A DNA stretch of 64,000 nucleotides, taken from contig CM056584.1 in assembly GCA_029721435.1 (NCBI GenBank), positions 11,013,895 to 11,077,894 of the forward strand, in the 5' to 3' direction. Shown here piece after piece: positions 1 to 11,584 of this stretch; positions within the stretch are counted from its first letter, which is position 1; each line of letters begins with the position of its first letter. A model generated the notes under the pieces. That model ran no database searches, was not told the origin of the DNA, and was given only the letters and a program-made list of their open reading frames with translations. Both the position numbers and the translations under genes were made by a program. This DNA is from Gymnothorax reevesii (lineage: Eukaryota; Chordata; Actinopteri; Anguilliformes; Muraenidae).

Positions 1-3
1 TGT

Positions 4-1137
4 GTGCTAGTTCCAAAACCTGATGGAAGTACTAGATTCTGTACAGATTATCGCAAAGTCAATGCTGTAACTAGAACTGATGTGTTTCCAATACCTAGGA
101 TTGATGATTGTATTGATGGTGTAGGGCAAGCAAAGTTTCTGACCAAGATTGATTTATTGAAGGGTTATTGGTGTGTGCCTTTAACTAAGAGGGCCAAGAG
201 CATCTCTGCTTTTGCCACACCATCTGGATTGTACCAGTATGAAGTCCTACCCTTTGGCATGAAAAATGCCCCAGCCACGTTCCAAAGGATGATACAGTCT
301 ACAATCGCCGGATTGCCACACACGGGTGCATACATCGACGACCTGATCACGTGGAGTGACTCCTGGGAAGAACATCTAAAAGATGTGGAGACGTTGTTCC
401 AGCGCCTGACCCAGGCTAACCTGACTGTTAACCTGAGCAAGAGTGACTTTGGTTGTGCTACTGTCACCTATCTTGGCTACGTCATAGGCCAGGGTAAGGT
501 GGCACCCATAAATGCTAAAGTCCAAGCCATCGTGGACTTTCCAGTTCCTCACAACAAAAAAGCTTTGCGCCGCTTCCTTGGAATGATCGGGTACTACCGC
601 AAGTTCTGCAAGAACTTTGCTGAGATTGCTCTCAGTCTAACTAACCAACTGAAGAAAGGCGTAAAGTTCACCTGGGATGATGCATGCCAGAGAGCCTTCG
701 ATCGCCTGAAGTCTCTGCTGTGTCACTTCCCCGTGCTCAAATCTCCTGACTTCAACAAACCGTTCTCCATCGCGGTCGATGCTAGCGACCAAGCTTGTGG
801 ATCTGTGCTCCTACAGAGAAGTGACTCTGATGACATTGAGCATCCCGTGGCATACTTCTCCAGGAAGTTCAATCGCCACCAAAGGAACTATTCCACAATG
901 GAGAAGGAACTGTTGGCTCTGGTCCTTTCTTTACAACACTTTGAGGTTTATGTTTGTACAGGACAAAAGCCAATGATTGTGTACACTGACCACAATCCGT
1001 TAATGTTTTTGAGTAAGATGAAAAACAAGAATCGGAGATTGTTGAATTGGAGTTTGATTTTGCAGGAGTTAGACTTGGAAATTAAGCATGTGAAGGGTAC
1101 AGACAATGTAATTGCTGATTGCTTATCCCGTGTTTGA
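4..1137 (+). CDS. Ty3/gypsy polymerase fragment (reverse transcriptase-RNase H)
   Basis: Open from the left edge to a TGA at 1135-1137 (377 codons). The reverse transcriptase shows FGMKNAPATFQRM and the catalytic YIDDL. The tether and RNase H follow, with AVDASDQACGSVLLQ, MEKELLAL and YTDHNPL supplying the D-E-D residues. This is the order of Ty3/gypsy pol, which makes element cDNA in cytoplasmic particles. Protease and gag would lie left of the window. The frame stops just after the RNase H end motif ADCLSRV, and only 135 bases separate it from the LTR, so no integrase fits. The copy therefore has an internal deletion or belongs to a shortened type. The GTG at position 4 is only the first start-like codon, not a real start. 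Confidence 0.9.
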   Translation: MLVPKPDGSTRFCTDYRKVNAVTRTDVFPIPRIDDCIDGVGQAKFLTKIDLLKGYWCVPLTKRAKSISAFATPSGLYQYEVLPFGMKNAPATFQRMIQSTIAGLPHTGAYIDDLITWSDSWEEHLKDVETLFQRLTQANLTVNLSKSDFGCATVTYLGYVIGQGKVAPINAKVQAIVDFPVPHNKKALRRFLGMIGYYRKFCKNFAEIALSLTNQLKKGVKFTWDDACQRAFDRLKSLLCHFPVLKSPDFNKPFSIAVDASDQACGSVLLQRSDSDDIEHPVAYFSRKFNRHQRNYSTMEKELLALVLSLQHFEVYVCTGQKPMIVYTDHNPLMFLSKMKNKNRRLLNWSLILQELDLEIKHVKGTDNVIADCLSRV

Positions 1138-1272
1138 ATGTGTATATATATATATCATGTGTTTGAATATTGTATGATATGTATATATAGACAAGTGTTC
1201 ACTTAACCATTTTGTATTGAAAAGAAAAATTTTGCCTTTATGAGTCAAAATTTTTCCCTTTTGGAATGGAGG

Positions 1273-1768
1273 TGTAATGTGAATATAGGCCACTAGATGG
1301 CAGTATTTACCTTTTTTTGTTAAGCTCAGACTGGAGTCATGTTTAGACATGTCCTGGACATGTCTGGGGCGTGTCTCAGAAAATTAAAAAAAAGAGGTCT
1401 AAATGTGGGTGGGGTCAGCAAAAGAGTATATAAGGAAAAGAACTGAGACAGTAAAGTAGTAGGAGAAATTGCAAGAAGATGACCAGACCTGCCATTCTGT
1501 TCAAGACCTGTGACGTTTCTTTTGTGGATTTCTTTGCCTGTGTTTGAGTATTTTCTTCATCCAGGACATCACCAAGCCACCCCACCAAAAAGGGACTGTA
1601 ATTATTTCTGTTTTTTCTTATTTATCAATCTTGGTCTTTAGTTGTAGGTTGTTATTAGTCTTTGTCTTTGTTTAAAAATTAAATGTGTTTTAGTTGTTAA
1701 AACTGTGTTTGTCATCCCTTGCTGTTGCTGTTGTGTTATAAATGTAATAACAAATTGGGGCCATAACA
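1273..1768 (+). repeat. 3' long terminal repeat of the left-edge gypsy element
   Basis: A 496-base repeat beginning TGTAATG and ending CATAACA, a nearly perfect terminal inverted pair. It is preceded by a purine-rich tract (GGAATGGAGG) of the kind that primes plus-strand synthesis. A TATATAA box lies at 1427-1433. The same sequence recurs as a solo LTR at 3087-3579, which fixes both ends. The target duplication of this copy cannot be checked because its 5' LTR is outside the window. Confidence 0.88.
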
Positions 1769-2214
1769 ATATACATCCAAGTAGAAAAAATTTACCTGCA
1801 TGCTTCAATTAGTAATAACCTGTGTTATCAAGAATTTTTGATAGTCCTGCAGAATTGGAAATAAAGAAATGTTTTAAATGACCAGTTGATAGCAGTTACC
1901 ACAGATAATATACAAATAATCTTTCATGAAGTTTTCAGCTACTTTGGTGTCCTGCTCCTTGGGTGCATATCTATGCCCAGTGGTAGTGCTTGGAACTTCA
2001 ATCTTTGCAATGATATGTTGCACAGGTACGCAGCATAGGTCTTCCCACCTGGGCCAGAAAAAACTTTTTGCTGGTCTGTGCGGTAGCATGAACTGTTCAG
2101 ACAAGTTATAGCTTCTGCATGACCAAACATGTTTCTAAAGTCACAGCTTAAAAAAGCCATAATTAATTTTTGTTGTATTTTATAGGTTGATTTATTAATA
2201 AATAACATAACATC
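1769..2214. other. Unassigned stretch with a coding-like patch
   Basis: No gene is confirmed here. On the minus strand, 2104-1874 reads as a compact peptide with FFWPRWEDLCCVPVQH, a composition that looks coding rather than random, but there is no start, splice context or family I recognise. It may be a fragment of a transposon protein or of a broken host exon. Confidence 0.25.
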
Positions 2215-2283
2215 AGTGGCGAGAACGGGCCGTTCAGCGCAACTTGGCTCGCCAATTTCTTTTTACTATTGTGAATATATCAC

Positions 2284-4848
2284 TTCAGATACTCAATGAC
2301 TCAATGGTATCTGGCTTTAAGTCAAGCCTGCTCTTGAAAACTCCCAAGATCCCTGCCTCAACAAAACGGTCAGACAAACTATTCCACATCAAAATTTCTC
2401 TTTGTGTGAAGAAATATTTCCTAATATCAGTGCTAAATTTACCTTTGGTCAACTTCCATTTGTGACCCCGAGTTCTACTAACAATACTTGGCTGAAGGAA
2501 TCCCATATATATAATTCACTTTATTAATCTCTAACATATTTAAAGACCTCAATCAGATCACCCCTAAGTCTCCTTTTCCTAAGAATAAAGAGATTAAGGA
2601 TCTTCAGCCTCTTCTCATAGCTTTCTTCTTTTATACCTGGAATTAACTTAGTGGCTCTTCTCTGAACTTTCTCTAGAGCCTCTATATCTTTCTTAAAGTA
2701 TGGTCCCTAGAACTGTACACAGTGCTCCAGATGTGGTCTGATGAATGTGTTGTATAAAAGAAGCATTACCTCCTTGGATTTGTACTCAATACTTTCAGCA
2801 ATGTATCCCAGCATCCGATTGGTTTTTTAACTGCAATGGCACAATGGCTAGAACCTGTGAGGGTTTGATCAACAATCACTCCCAGATCTTTCTCGTGTGG
2901 AGCACATTCCAGTTTTAAAACTCCCATGAAGTAATCCAGTCTAATGTTTTTATTACCTACATGTACAACTTTACATTTTGCTACATTACATTTGCCACAT
3001 TTCTGCCCAATTCTGGATTCTATCCAAATCGTCCTGAATCACTTTAGTGGACCCTAAACTATTTGCCAAACCCCCCAATTTAGTATTGTAATGTGAAAAA
3101 ATGCCACTAGATAGCAGTATTGACCTTTTTTTTTTTTTTGTTAAGCCCAGTCTGGAGCTAGGTTTGGGCATGTCCTGGGCATGTCTGAGAGAAAAATTCC
3201 CAGTGAATTGAAAAAAGTCTAAAAGGTGGGAGGGGGCTGCAGAATAGAATATAAGGAGAAAAACTGAGAAAGTAAAGTAGTAGGAGAAATTGCAAGGAGA
3301 AGGATACATTTGACCAGACCTGTCAATCTTTTCAAGACCTGTGAAGTTTTTTTGTGGATTTTTGCCTGTGTTAAAGCACTTCCCTGTCCTAGGGCATCAC
3401 CAAAGAACCCCATCTGAAGGGACTGCAAAAATTTTTTTCTTGTATATGTCAATCTTGGTCAGTAGCACAAATTGTAGGTTAGTTGTCAGTCTTTGTTTAA
3501 TTAAATCTGTTTAAGTTTTAAATTTTTTCTCTGTCATCCCTTGCTGTCTTATATATCATAACAAATTGGGGCCATAACCGTATCATCTGCAAATTTACTA
3601 ATTTGCTCTCAATATTCCTTTCAAGGTCATTAATATAGATGAGGAACAGCAAGGGTCCCAACACCGATCCCTGGGGGACGCCACTCCCTACCATACCTAG
3701 CTCAGATGAGATACCACTAACCATCACTCTTTGTATTCTGTCCTGTAACCAGTTTTTAATCCACTTAAGAATACCTCCTGTAACTCCAGTGGAGCTCATT
3801 TCAAAAATCAGTCTCTTATGTAGTACTGTATCAAGTGCTTTCTGAAAATCCAAGGATATAATATCATAAGCCCTGCTCTGGTCATAAGTCTTGGTGGCCT
3901 CTTCAAAGAATTCCGGAAGGTTAGTCAGGCATGACCTTCCCTTACGGAAACCATGTTGGCTATCCCTCAAGATATTATTACATTCAATAAGTCCAGCTCA
4001 TCTTTTATGATGGATTCCAGTATTTTGCATGAAATGCAAGTTAAACTTACTGGCCTGTAATTTCCTGGCTCAGTACGGTCCCCTTTCTTATATATTGGAA
4101 TTATTTGCCCGGCTTCCAATCATTTGCTATTTTTCCAGTTTCTAAAGACGTCTGAAGATAGCGGATAGCGGCTTAAAGATGATCTCACTAACTTCCCAAA
4201 GCACCCTAGGATATAAGCCATCAGGACCCACCGCCTTATTTGCCTTTAGTTTTTGCAACTAGTCTCATGCTTCATTATCCCAAACCTCTATTTCTGCTAA
4301 ATAATCTTGAGCATTGGACATGCCCTCTGGCCAAATAAAAACCTGCTCTGAGGAAAATTCTCAACAAAGTAACTCTTTAACGAATCTGCAATATCCTTGT
4401 TATCATATAGCAGCGATCCATATTTATTCTTTATACACTTAACCTCCTCATTGACTTTCCTTTTTCTGCTGCAGTACTGAAAGAAACACTTTGGAATAGT
4501 TTTCATCCATTCTGCAATCTGTCTTTTATACAGTCTTCTAGCATTCCTCAGCTCTTTTTTGACCACAACTCGCATTTTACAGCATTCAGCCTTGGTGTTC
4601 TCATTGTTATCCTTTATGTACATCTTATAAAGATTCCTCTTTTCCCTCAAACTCCTACAAATAGCTGTGGTGATCCACTGAGGATTCAGCTTTTTCAGCT
4701 TACTTTTGGACACCTTTGGAATGAATTTGCATTGTGAATCAAGTAAAATCCCCGTAAATCTTTCCCACATCTCATTTACAGACTCACAGTCTAGGAGTGT
4801 CTCCCTGTTAGAAAGGCTCAAAATATACTTCACGTTTATTATTTCCAT
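2284..4848 (-). mobile_element. CR1-clade LINE, 5'-truncated ORF2 copy
   Basis: Read on the minus strand, the sequence parallels the longer CR1 at 31255-33930. In order it shows a linker (SVNEMWERFTGILLDSQCKF) near 4800, the FRKGRSCLTN region near 3950, LDFQKA near 3850, SGVPQGSVLGPLLFLIYIND near 3650, FADDT at the solo-LTR junction, and the C-terminal SRTRGHKWKLTKGKF near 2470, ending around 2284. The endonuclease and ORF1 are absent, which fits 5' truncation. Frameshifts and stops make it a dead copy. The solo LTR at 3087-3579 splits it. Unlike the plus-strand copy, it keeps the two catalytic aspartates. Confidence 0.87.
3087..3579 (-). repeat. Solo gypsy LTR inserted in the CR1 reverse transcriptase
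   Basis: This 493-base copy matches the LTR at 1273-1768. It is flanked by the 4-base duplication GTAT (3083-3086 and 3580-3583). Removing the LTR and one GTAT restores continuity with the homologous CR1 at 33265-33300. No internal retroviral sequence remains, so it is a solo LTR left by recombination between two LTRs. Its own orientation is plus-like (TGTAATG at the left), opposite to the CR1 host; the strand given is that of the host. Confidence 0.92.
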
Positions 4849-5487
4849 ATTGGTTTCTGTGTTCTGTGATCACTTGGGGGCGATGTCGTACTGCTGTTCA
4901 TGGTGACTGCAGAGAATTTCTAATATTGAGGATAAGTGCCACGGTAAGCACTCGTTCACAATTAACCAAGGGCCACTCTCGTTTAACTTCCGGTTCTCGG
5001 AACACGTCTCTGTCCATGTGGGGGCGCTTGCGGACGAGTGCAGAATGAATGGGAGTCGATGGGGATACACCCCTAAAAATCCACTTTTCTCTGGAAATCA
5101 TTCTTTTCAAGTAATTTGAATATTATTTTCAAAAAGGGGAGCAATACAATGCACTTGGCTGAATATTGGATATTTTAAGTTCACTTATCTGTTCTAAAAA
5201 GCCGTTCAAAATAACCCGATGACGTCACTGCCGTAAAGTAGCATCACTGGCTATTTCTGAGTCACTTCAGAGCCCAGAGCCCAATCAGCCTCCAGCCCAT
5301 CTACGGAGACAATCAGTCACTTTGGCTGGATTTACACTGCGGGTTAAATGTGACACGAATCGGATCTTTTGCTCAAATGCGGCTAATATCCGATCTGTGA
5401 CATGGCTGTGCAAACAGAAAAAAACACATTGATTCTGCCCTCGATCGGATCCAGGCCTCATTCAAATGTGGTTTTTGTTTGGATATG
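4849..5487. other. Unassigned spacer
   Basis: AT-rich sequence with short stretches that recur elsewhere in the window: the ATTCATTCTGCACTCG-type string near 5035 has an inverted relative near 13455. No ORF with family features, RNA gene or complete element is visible. Confidence 0.4.
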
Positions 5488-5966
5488 TATCTGATCAGTG
5501 ACGTGCGGTGGAGGTTAGTTTGGTGAGGCAGAAAGCACCAAATTATCAATCAGACAATAAACTAGTTTACTAAGACTATTCGGCAGAATGACGGTCCAGT
5601 TAAAGTTTCCGCGGCGTTATTGCTCAGTACATCGAACCTGAAATGCTCAACAACAGATTTGCGCGTACTTGCTTCCAGTAAGCCGAAGCAATGTCATCAA
5701 AAAATATCAACACAGTTCGACTTATGCAGTGTTCAATGCTTAATCAATAGCTTATACAATGTATTATCCTTTAAATACGTGCTTTTACACCTAAACAAAA
5801 AGCAGGAGTCTATTTTCAGTCTTCTTTCGTAATCCGATTAACAAAATGTTTAAACGATATACAGAATTACCGAGAGATTTTTTCCTACTTTATTATTCCG
5901 ATTTCCATCCTTGCAGTCTTTAATTGCAGCATATACGCCAATGAAGTCATTACCTCCTCTATCAGA

Positions 5967-8415
5967 CAGTGTTGTAGTAGAGTCACCAAAGCTCGAGTCT
6001 GAGTCCTCAGTGTTTGAGTCCAAGTCGAGTCCGAGTCACCCAAAAAAAAAATCTGAGTCGAGTCTGAGTCACCGAAAAGAAAATCCGAGTTGAGTCCGAG
6101 TCGAGTCCTCAAACCTGAGTCAAATCCAGGTCGAGTCCTCTCACCTGAGTCGAGTCCTCAGTCCTTTAGCCCGAGCACTAGAAAAGTTCCCCGAGCCGAA
6201 GTCTGAGGCCTCAATACTGAGTCTGAGCCAAGAGGCTCGATGCTCTTCGGCTCTCCACTTTTGCAAAGCCTGATCACGTCTTCCACACGTACGAATGCAT
6301 GCGAATGCTGCCATTGTTTGCACACAACAAAGAGCTTGCAGTGGAAGCCCGAAATCAGGTGATCACTTCATCACTGTTTATTTTTTTTTTACAATAGCTG
6401 CTTATTAAAGTCAAGGAACTATGCAGGATATTTGCTTTATGGATCATTTTTCACCTCAATTTAACTGCTTTGGACGGTTATGGTGAGATGAATTGACTTG
6501 TAACTTGTCACGGGGAGAGAGGGGGCTCTCTGCCCTCCATGTAGTGTATTTTGGCTGAAAACAAACCCTGTTCCGATCCGGTGCCCGCCTACTTGAGCTA
6601 CCACTTCTAACAACAAGATGCGACGGATAACCCAGTCAGCATTCATTCTGCAAATAGTCTTCAACGCGCACAATCTTTCGCGACCGCGCTCACTTAGGAG
6701 ACAGGAGTTTACGGTGTTATGACTTGGAAAAATCACAACAAAGAAAACCAGAAAGTACAACTAAAACAAATTTATTCTTTTCAAAAAAAAGTTGCACAAA
6801 AAATATCCGCTATTTAAATTCTCTAATAACACTCTGATGACACTATTTGACTGTTGCCAAAACAAAACTCTGGTCTGCTCTCTTCTGCTGTCTGCTCTCT
6901 CTCTCTCTGCTGTAATTAAAATCACAGCCTTTTTATAGTCAGGCAACCTTCCAGAAAGATCCACAGGATTCTAGGGAAATCCCGCCCCCTCCAAGCAGAA
7001 AAGTGCCAGAAGCTTCTAGAAATTACTAGACTTTTCTTCATGATTTTACAAATACACGCCATCAGAGGGTGCCAATGAACAAAATAAATATAGCTGACCA
7101 GCAAGGCAGCAAAACAGCATGAAACAAACTTCATTTACAAATGGAATATAATGCTGTACAAAAAATTATCATACATAACAACTGGCAGTTGCGAATATTC
7201 AATAACTGATCCTGGTGTGCCATGTAGTGATAAAATATTGTAACTGCGCGCATAAATTTGCAGCTCCACGTCCACTTGCGGACACATTTGCACACATCTT
7301 CAGACACAGACACATCTTCTCGAACACGCCAAATCCAGATAATCCGTTAATGATGAATTAAATTAATATTTTAATTTGAAACAAGTAACTAAGTTTCCAG
7401 TGTCAAAGTTACAGAGTGAAAGAGTACTTTTCATAAATGGCTCAAGAATTTGCAATTAGGGTCTATCCGGGTGACCAACATGTTTTTTTTTTTTTTTGGA
7501 GAGTTCCCCCAGTGATAAAATCCCCACTACATCACTGTATATATATATATATATATGTACTAAATTACGATGTTTCGTTTAACATATGGGCGTTACCCAC
7601 TCGGGACACTTTGATTACAGCGGACGAGCAGTATGGAGGAATATTACTAAGTTTTTGTGGACTTTTACGGACCTTTTTGTGCTGGACACTATCAACTCTC
7701 CTTATAAAGATTGCGGTGGACAGTGAAAGCCCCCCGAATCTCCAGCTGCATTTAGAAGAATAAAAAATTGCTCCAGAGTGTTGCTCAGCATGAGGGTGAG
7801 TCGATAATGAATGTATTTCACTTTTTGGGTGAATTATCCCTTTTACCAAACATCGTGGAACAATTGAGTAAGTTAAGAGGCTAACGTTGTCGTTAGTTAG
7901 CAGCTAACTTATAACGTTATCAACAGTCAAAGCACTATTAGCATAAGCATCGCCATCTACTCACTTGGCTGGGTGCATCCTTGACAGATGTCTGTTGAAG
8001 TTTGACGTTGTCCCCATCTTCTCTTCAATTGTTCTTCTGCATAAGGAGCACGTTGCTCTGCATTTGTGGGGAAATCTTACAACCCGCGGCGCCTCCTTCG
8101 ACATCCTGCCGCTTCTTCGATATCAGAGCGTTCACGTGAACGCGCATGCAGGTAAACTAACACACGTAACCGCCGTGGGCTGAAGCTGATATAAGGATTA
8201 TATCAGAAGAAATTATGAAAAAATAAAAAATAAAAATACAAAGGATTCAATGATAAATAAGCTTGAGTCCTCAGAGTCCTCCCCCGAATCCTAATGCAGC
8301 CAGAGCTAGAGTCCGAGTCAAAGTCCGAGTCATCAGCGCACGAGTCCGAGTCGAGTCACGAATCCGACATATCCGGACTCGAGTCCGAGTCCTGGACTTG
8401 AGTACTACAAGTCTG
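5967..8415. mobile_element. Nested hAT-type element with GAGTC-rich subterminal repeats
   Basis: The ends are CAGTGTTGTAGTAGAGTC at the left and, read inward on the other strand, CAGACTTGTAGTACTCAAG at the right. They are flanked by the perfect 8-base duplication CTATCAGA (5959-5966 and 8416-8423). Both subterminal zones (about 5985-6180 and 8265-8405) are packed with GAGTC/GAGTCCGAGTC motifs, likely transposase-binding repeats by analogy with other hAT elements. The interior (6200-8200) is AT-rich and holds no recognisable transposase. A degraded end of a GGGTGAATTATCCCTTTT-type MITE lies near 7785-7842. Confidence 0.82.
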
Positions 8416-8613
8416 CTATCAGAATCAGGCTTCCTACAGGCTTGGTCTTAATTGTTTTCATTGTCAATCAGGAATAGGACGTGGGAGCAGGTTCACAAAA
8501 TCCTGTGATAAAAGTTTGGGTCACTGCCTCACCTCACCGTACGTCTCTGGCTTGCTATAAGCAAATACTCGCAAATCTGCAGTTTCGTGAGCATTTCCAA
8601 GTTCAATGTAGCC

Positions 8614-8920
8614 CAGAGGTGGGCAACGAGGGCCGTATCTGTCCCTGATTTTCACACCAACTTCTGGCCGTTAATTAGTTGATTATCTAAATTAGCCAAA
8701 CTATTCATGAAATCTGAGAATTATGCATTTCTTAAAATTATCATTAGTGACCACCAAAGACTGTTCTTGTGTCCAGATATAAAACATTTTTCTTTGATCA
8801 AACCTTTGCACAAATCTATATTTGTGCATGCAACCAATTAACTAAATTAGTGAGGGTAATTGATAGAAATAAAAACCTGCAAACACACCGGCCCTCCAGG
8901 ACCGGAATTGCCCACCCCTG
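8614..8920. mobile_element. hAT MITE (307 bases) with 8-base target duplication
   Basis: The terminal repeats CAGAGGTGGGCAA and (reverse) CAGGGGTGGGCAA bound a short non-coding element. The flanks carry the perfect duplication ATGTAGCC at 8606-8613 and 8921-8928. It sits in the right inverted repeat of the outer hAT element, so it arrived later. Confidence 0.93.
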
Positions 8921-9051
8921 ATGTAGCCTATACTGAGTAATAATGCCGCGGAAACGTCAACTGCCCGTCATTCTGCCTAATAGTTTTACTAAACTAGTTA
9001 ATCGTCTGATTGCTAATCAAGCAAAGGGGAGGTTTCTGCCTCACCAAACTA

Positions 9052-11222
9052 AAATTTTAGCTTTGCGCCTGGAAAAAGTCTTACCGTATATTATCAACAA
9101 AGACCAGACTGGCTTCATTAAGGGGCGAAATTCTAGTGATAACACAAGAAGGCATTTCAACATTATCCAATTTTGTCGAGATTTTAAAAATCCAGCTATG
9201 GTCCTTTCTCTTGATGCCGAAAAGGCATTTGACAGAGTTGAATGGCCTTATTTGTTTTTTGCTTTGGAAGCATTTGGTTTGGGAGATTTTTTCATCAATT
9301 GGATTAAGGTTCTGTATAACTCCCCCGTGGCAGCAGTTCTGACTAACGGGTTGAGATCTAATAATTTTTCTTTGCAACGGGGAAATCGTCAGGGTGATCC
9401 TCTCAGCCCATTACTTTTCAATCTTGCGGTCGAACCTTTAGCTCAGGCCATAAGGCAGTCAACTCTAATATCCGGGATTAGAGCTGAAGATGTGGAACAT
9501 AAGATCACATTGTATGCTGATGATGTGCTACTATTTCTTTCTCAACCTCAATTGTCAATTCCTCATCTAGTACAGGTTATTTCTGCATTTGGCGCTTTCT
9601 CAGGATATAAAATCAATTTTACTAAGTCAGAGGCTATGCCTCTAGGGTCTCTTATGTCTATTCCAGATTTAACTGAGCCCTTTCCTTTCCAGTGGTCCCC
9701 AGACGGTTTTCGGTATTTGGGTGTGTTTATTACACCAACATATGATCAGCTCTATAAAAATAATTTTCCGACCCTCTTAAATGCGATTAAAGCTGATCTA
9801 GATCGCTGGGCTCCCTTACCTCTCTCTTGGTTAGGCAGGATTTCCCTTATAAAAATGAATATTCTTCCTAGACTTTTATATCCTCTACAAATGATTCCCT
9901 TACTATTATCTAATAAGGTCATTAAGGTGCTTGAAGGATGGCTAAGCTCCTTTATATGGAGTAAGAGGAAACCTAGATTAAAATTAGCTAAACTTCAAAC
10001 GCCTGGTTCTGATGGGGGTTTGGATCTACCCGATATAAGACTTTATCAACTAGCTGTGCACCTTCGTGTGATAGCAAACTGGTTTAAAAATGATCAGATA
10101 TCAATTTGGTCTGACATCGAGAATCTGCAGTCAAAATGTCCATTACGGAATCTCTTATTTATCAAAGACCGCAAACATCTGAAAAAATTATGTCTTAATC
10201 CAGTTACACTTTGTACAGTTAAAGCTTGGAGTCTTATTCGTAAGTTAGAAGGTCGTGCTGTGTTAACATCTCCTCTTACTCCAATCTTAAATAATCCAGA
10301 TTTTGTGCCTGGCTATTTAGACAGGAACTTCAGGGGGTTGTGCGTACGGGGTCTGACAACATTAGGTGACATGTTTGATGGGCAGACTATATTATCCTTT
10401 CCTCAGTTACAGCATCGGCTTGGTATCAGGAAATCTGATGAGTATAAATACTTACAAATTTTACATTTTATTATTAAAGATACCACACTTACAACTGATT
10501 GCTCACTTTCACAGATTGAAAGAATTCTATCGTCACAAATTTCAGAACGTATTAGTATTTTTTATAAAGCTCTCATCTCTAATTTACCTTCAACTTCCCT
10601 GGCCTTAAAAATGGCATGGGAAAGAGATCTTGGGGTTACCATTGGAGATGAGTGGCAGCAGGTTTGGATTTATGCAAAAGATATATCTGTTTGCAATCAT
10701 TTTAAATCTACTCAGTTTAAAATTCTTCATCGTATCTATATCACCCCTGCCCTTAAAAATAAAATGGATCCCAATGCTTCTCCATTTTGTTGTAAATGCA
10801 AAATTGTGATTGGTGATCTTATTCACTATTTTTGGTTGTGTCCTAAGATTCAGAGATATTGGTCAAGTGTAGTAGATGAATTATCTTTTATTTTTCATGT
10901 ACCTGTGGAGCTGGACCCTGTTTGTTTGCTTCTTGGTTTTCCTGATTCTCATATTACAAGACGTAGTTATAAGAGGCTATTTAATCTCCTCACATTTGCT
11001 GCAAGGAAGAACATTTTAACTTACTGGACAAAAGATTCCTCTCCTAAGAATTTTTGGCATAACATTATCATGGACTGTATTCCTAATGAATATATTACAT
11101 CAATGTTACATTCTAGAATGGATAATTTTTATAAAATGTGGGATCCATACCTGGAATTTGTTAAACCTAGATTGTCCATTTCAATATTTCAAGGTCTGTT
11201 TCACTGTACCTGGGGGATTTGA
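9052..11222 (+). CDS. L1-type ORF2 C-terminal fragment (reverse transcriptase), 5' truncated
   Basis: About 723 codons stay open to TGA 11220-11222. The protein has the L1-group landmarks KILALRLEKVLP, DQTGFIKGRNSSDN, LDAEKAFDRVEW, RQGDPLSPLLFNL and the catalytic YADDVLLFL. A cysteine-histidine cluster (CCKC...H...C) near the C-terminus resembles the ORF2 zinc knuckle. The endonuclease half is missing. The ORF can be extended upstream to an ATG at 8943, but the first 36 codons are hAT terminal-repeat DNA and not LINE protein. The intact frame suggests a fairly recent insertion, but a fragment like this is not expected to retrotranspose. Confidence 0.88.
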
Positions 11223-11584
11223 TGTTCTCCGTCAAACCAGCGTTTCTTTGAGAATGTCTGTCTTTGTGTCCACAAAGCTTTGGCGTTGGTCACACAGATG
11301 AACTTATATAATGTCTGTATATTTATTGGTATATGTGTACATATGTATATGCCTTTTTGTATGTATGTGTATGTATGTATATATATATGTACTAATGTAT
11401 GTATGTATGTGTGTATGCATATGTTTATATATGCATGGATATCTTTGCCCCACCTATTTTATATCAGGCCTGAGAGAGGGTTCTCCTTTTTTTTTTTTTT
11501 TTTTTAATATATTACGTGTTCTTCTTTCTGTCTTACTGTTTTGTGTTTATTTGTGAAATAATATAAATATTTAAAAAAAAAAAG
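9052..11584 (+). mobile_element. 5'-truncated L1-clade LINE
   Basis: The element begins inside ORF2 and ends in a short poly(A) run at about 11573-11583. It is bracketed by the 6-base repeat AAACTA (9046-9051 and 11585-11590) and interrupts the right terminal repeat of the outer hAT. The 3' UTR (11223-11572) carries ATGT/ATAT microsatellite and a T-run. Severe 5' truncation and a poly(A) tail are typical of target-primed reverse transcription. Confidence 0.88.

Noticed and set aside
8515..8549. Inverted-looking motif (CCTCACCGTACGTCTCTG) taken at first as the right end of the outer hAT
   Set aside because: There is no matching 8-base flank, and homology to the left repeat continues beyond it to 11611, where TATCTGAT is duplicated exactly.
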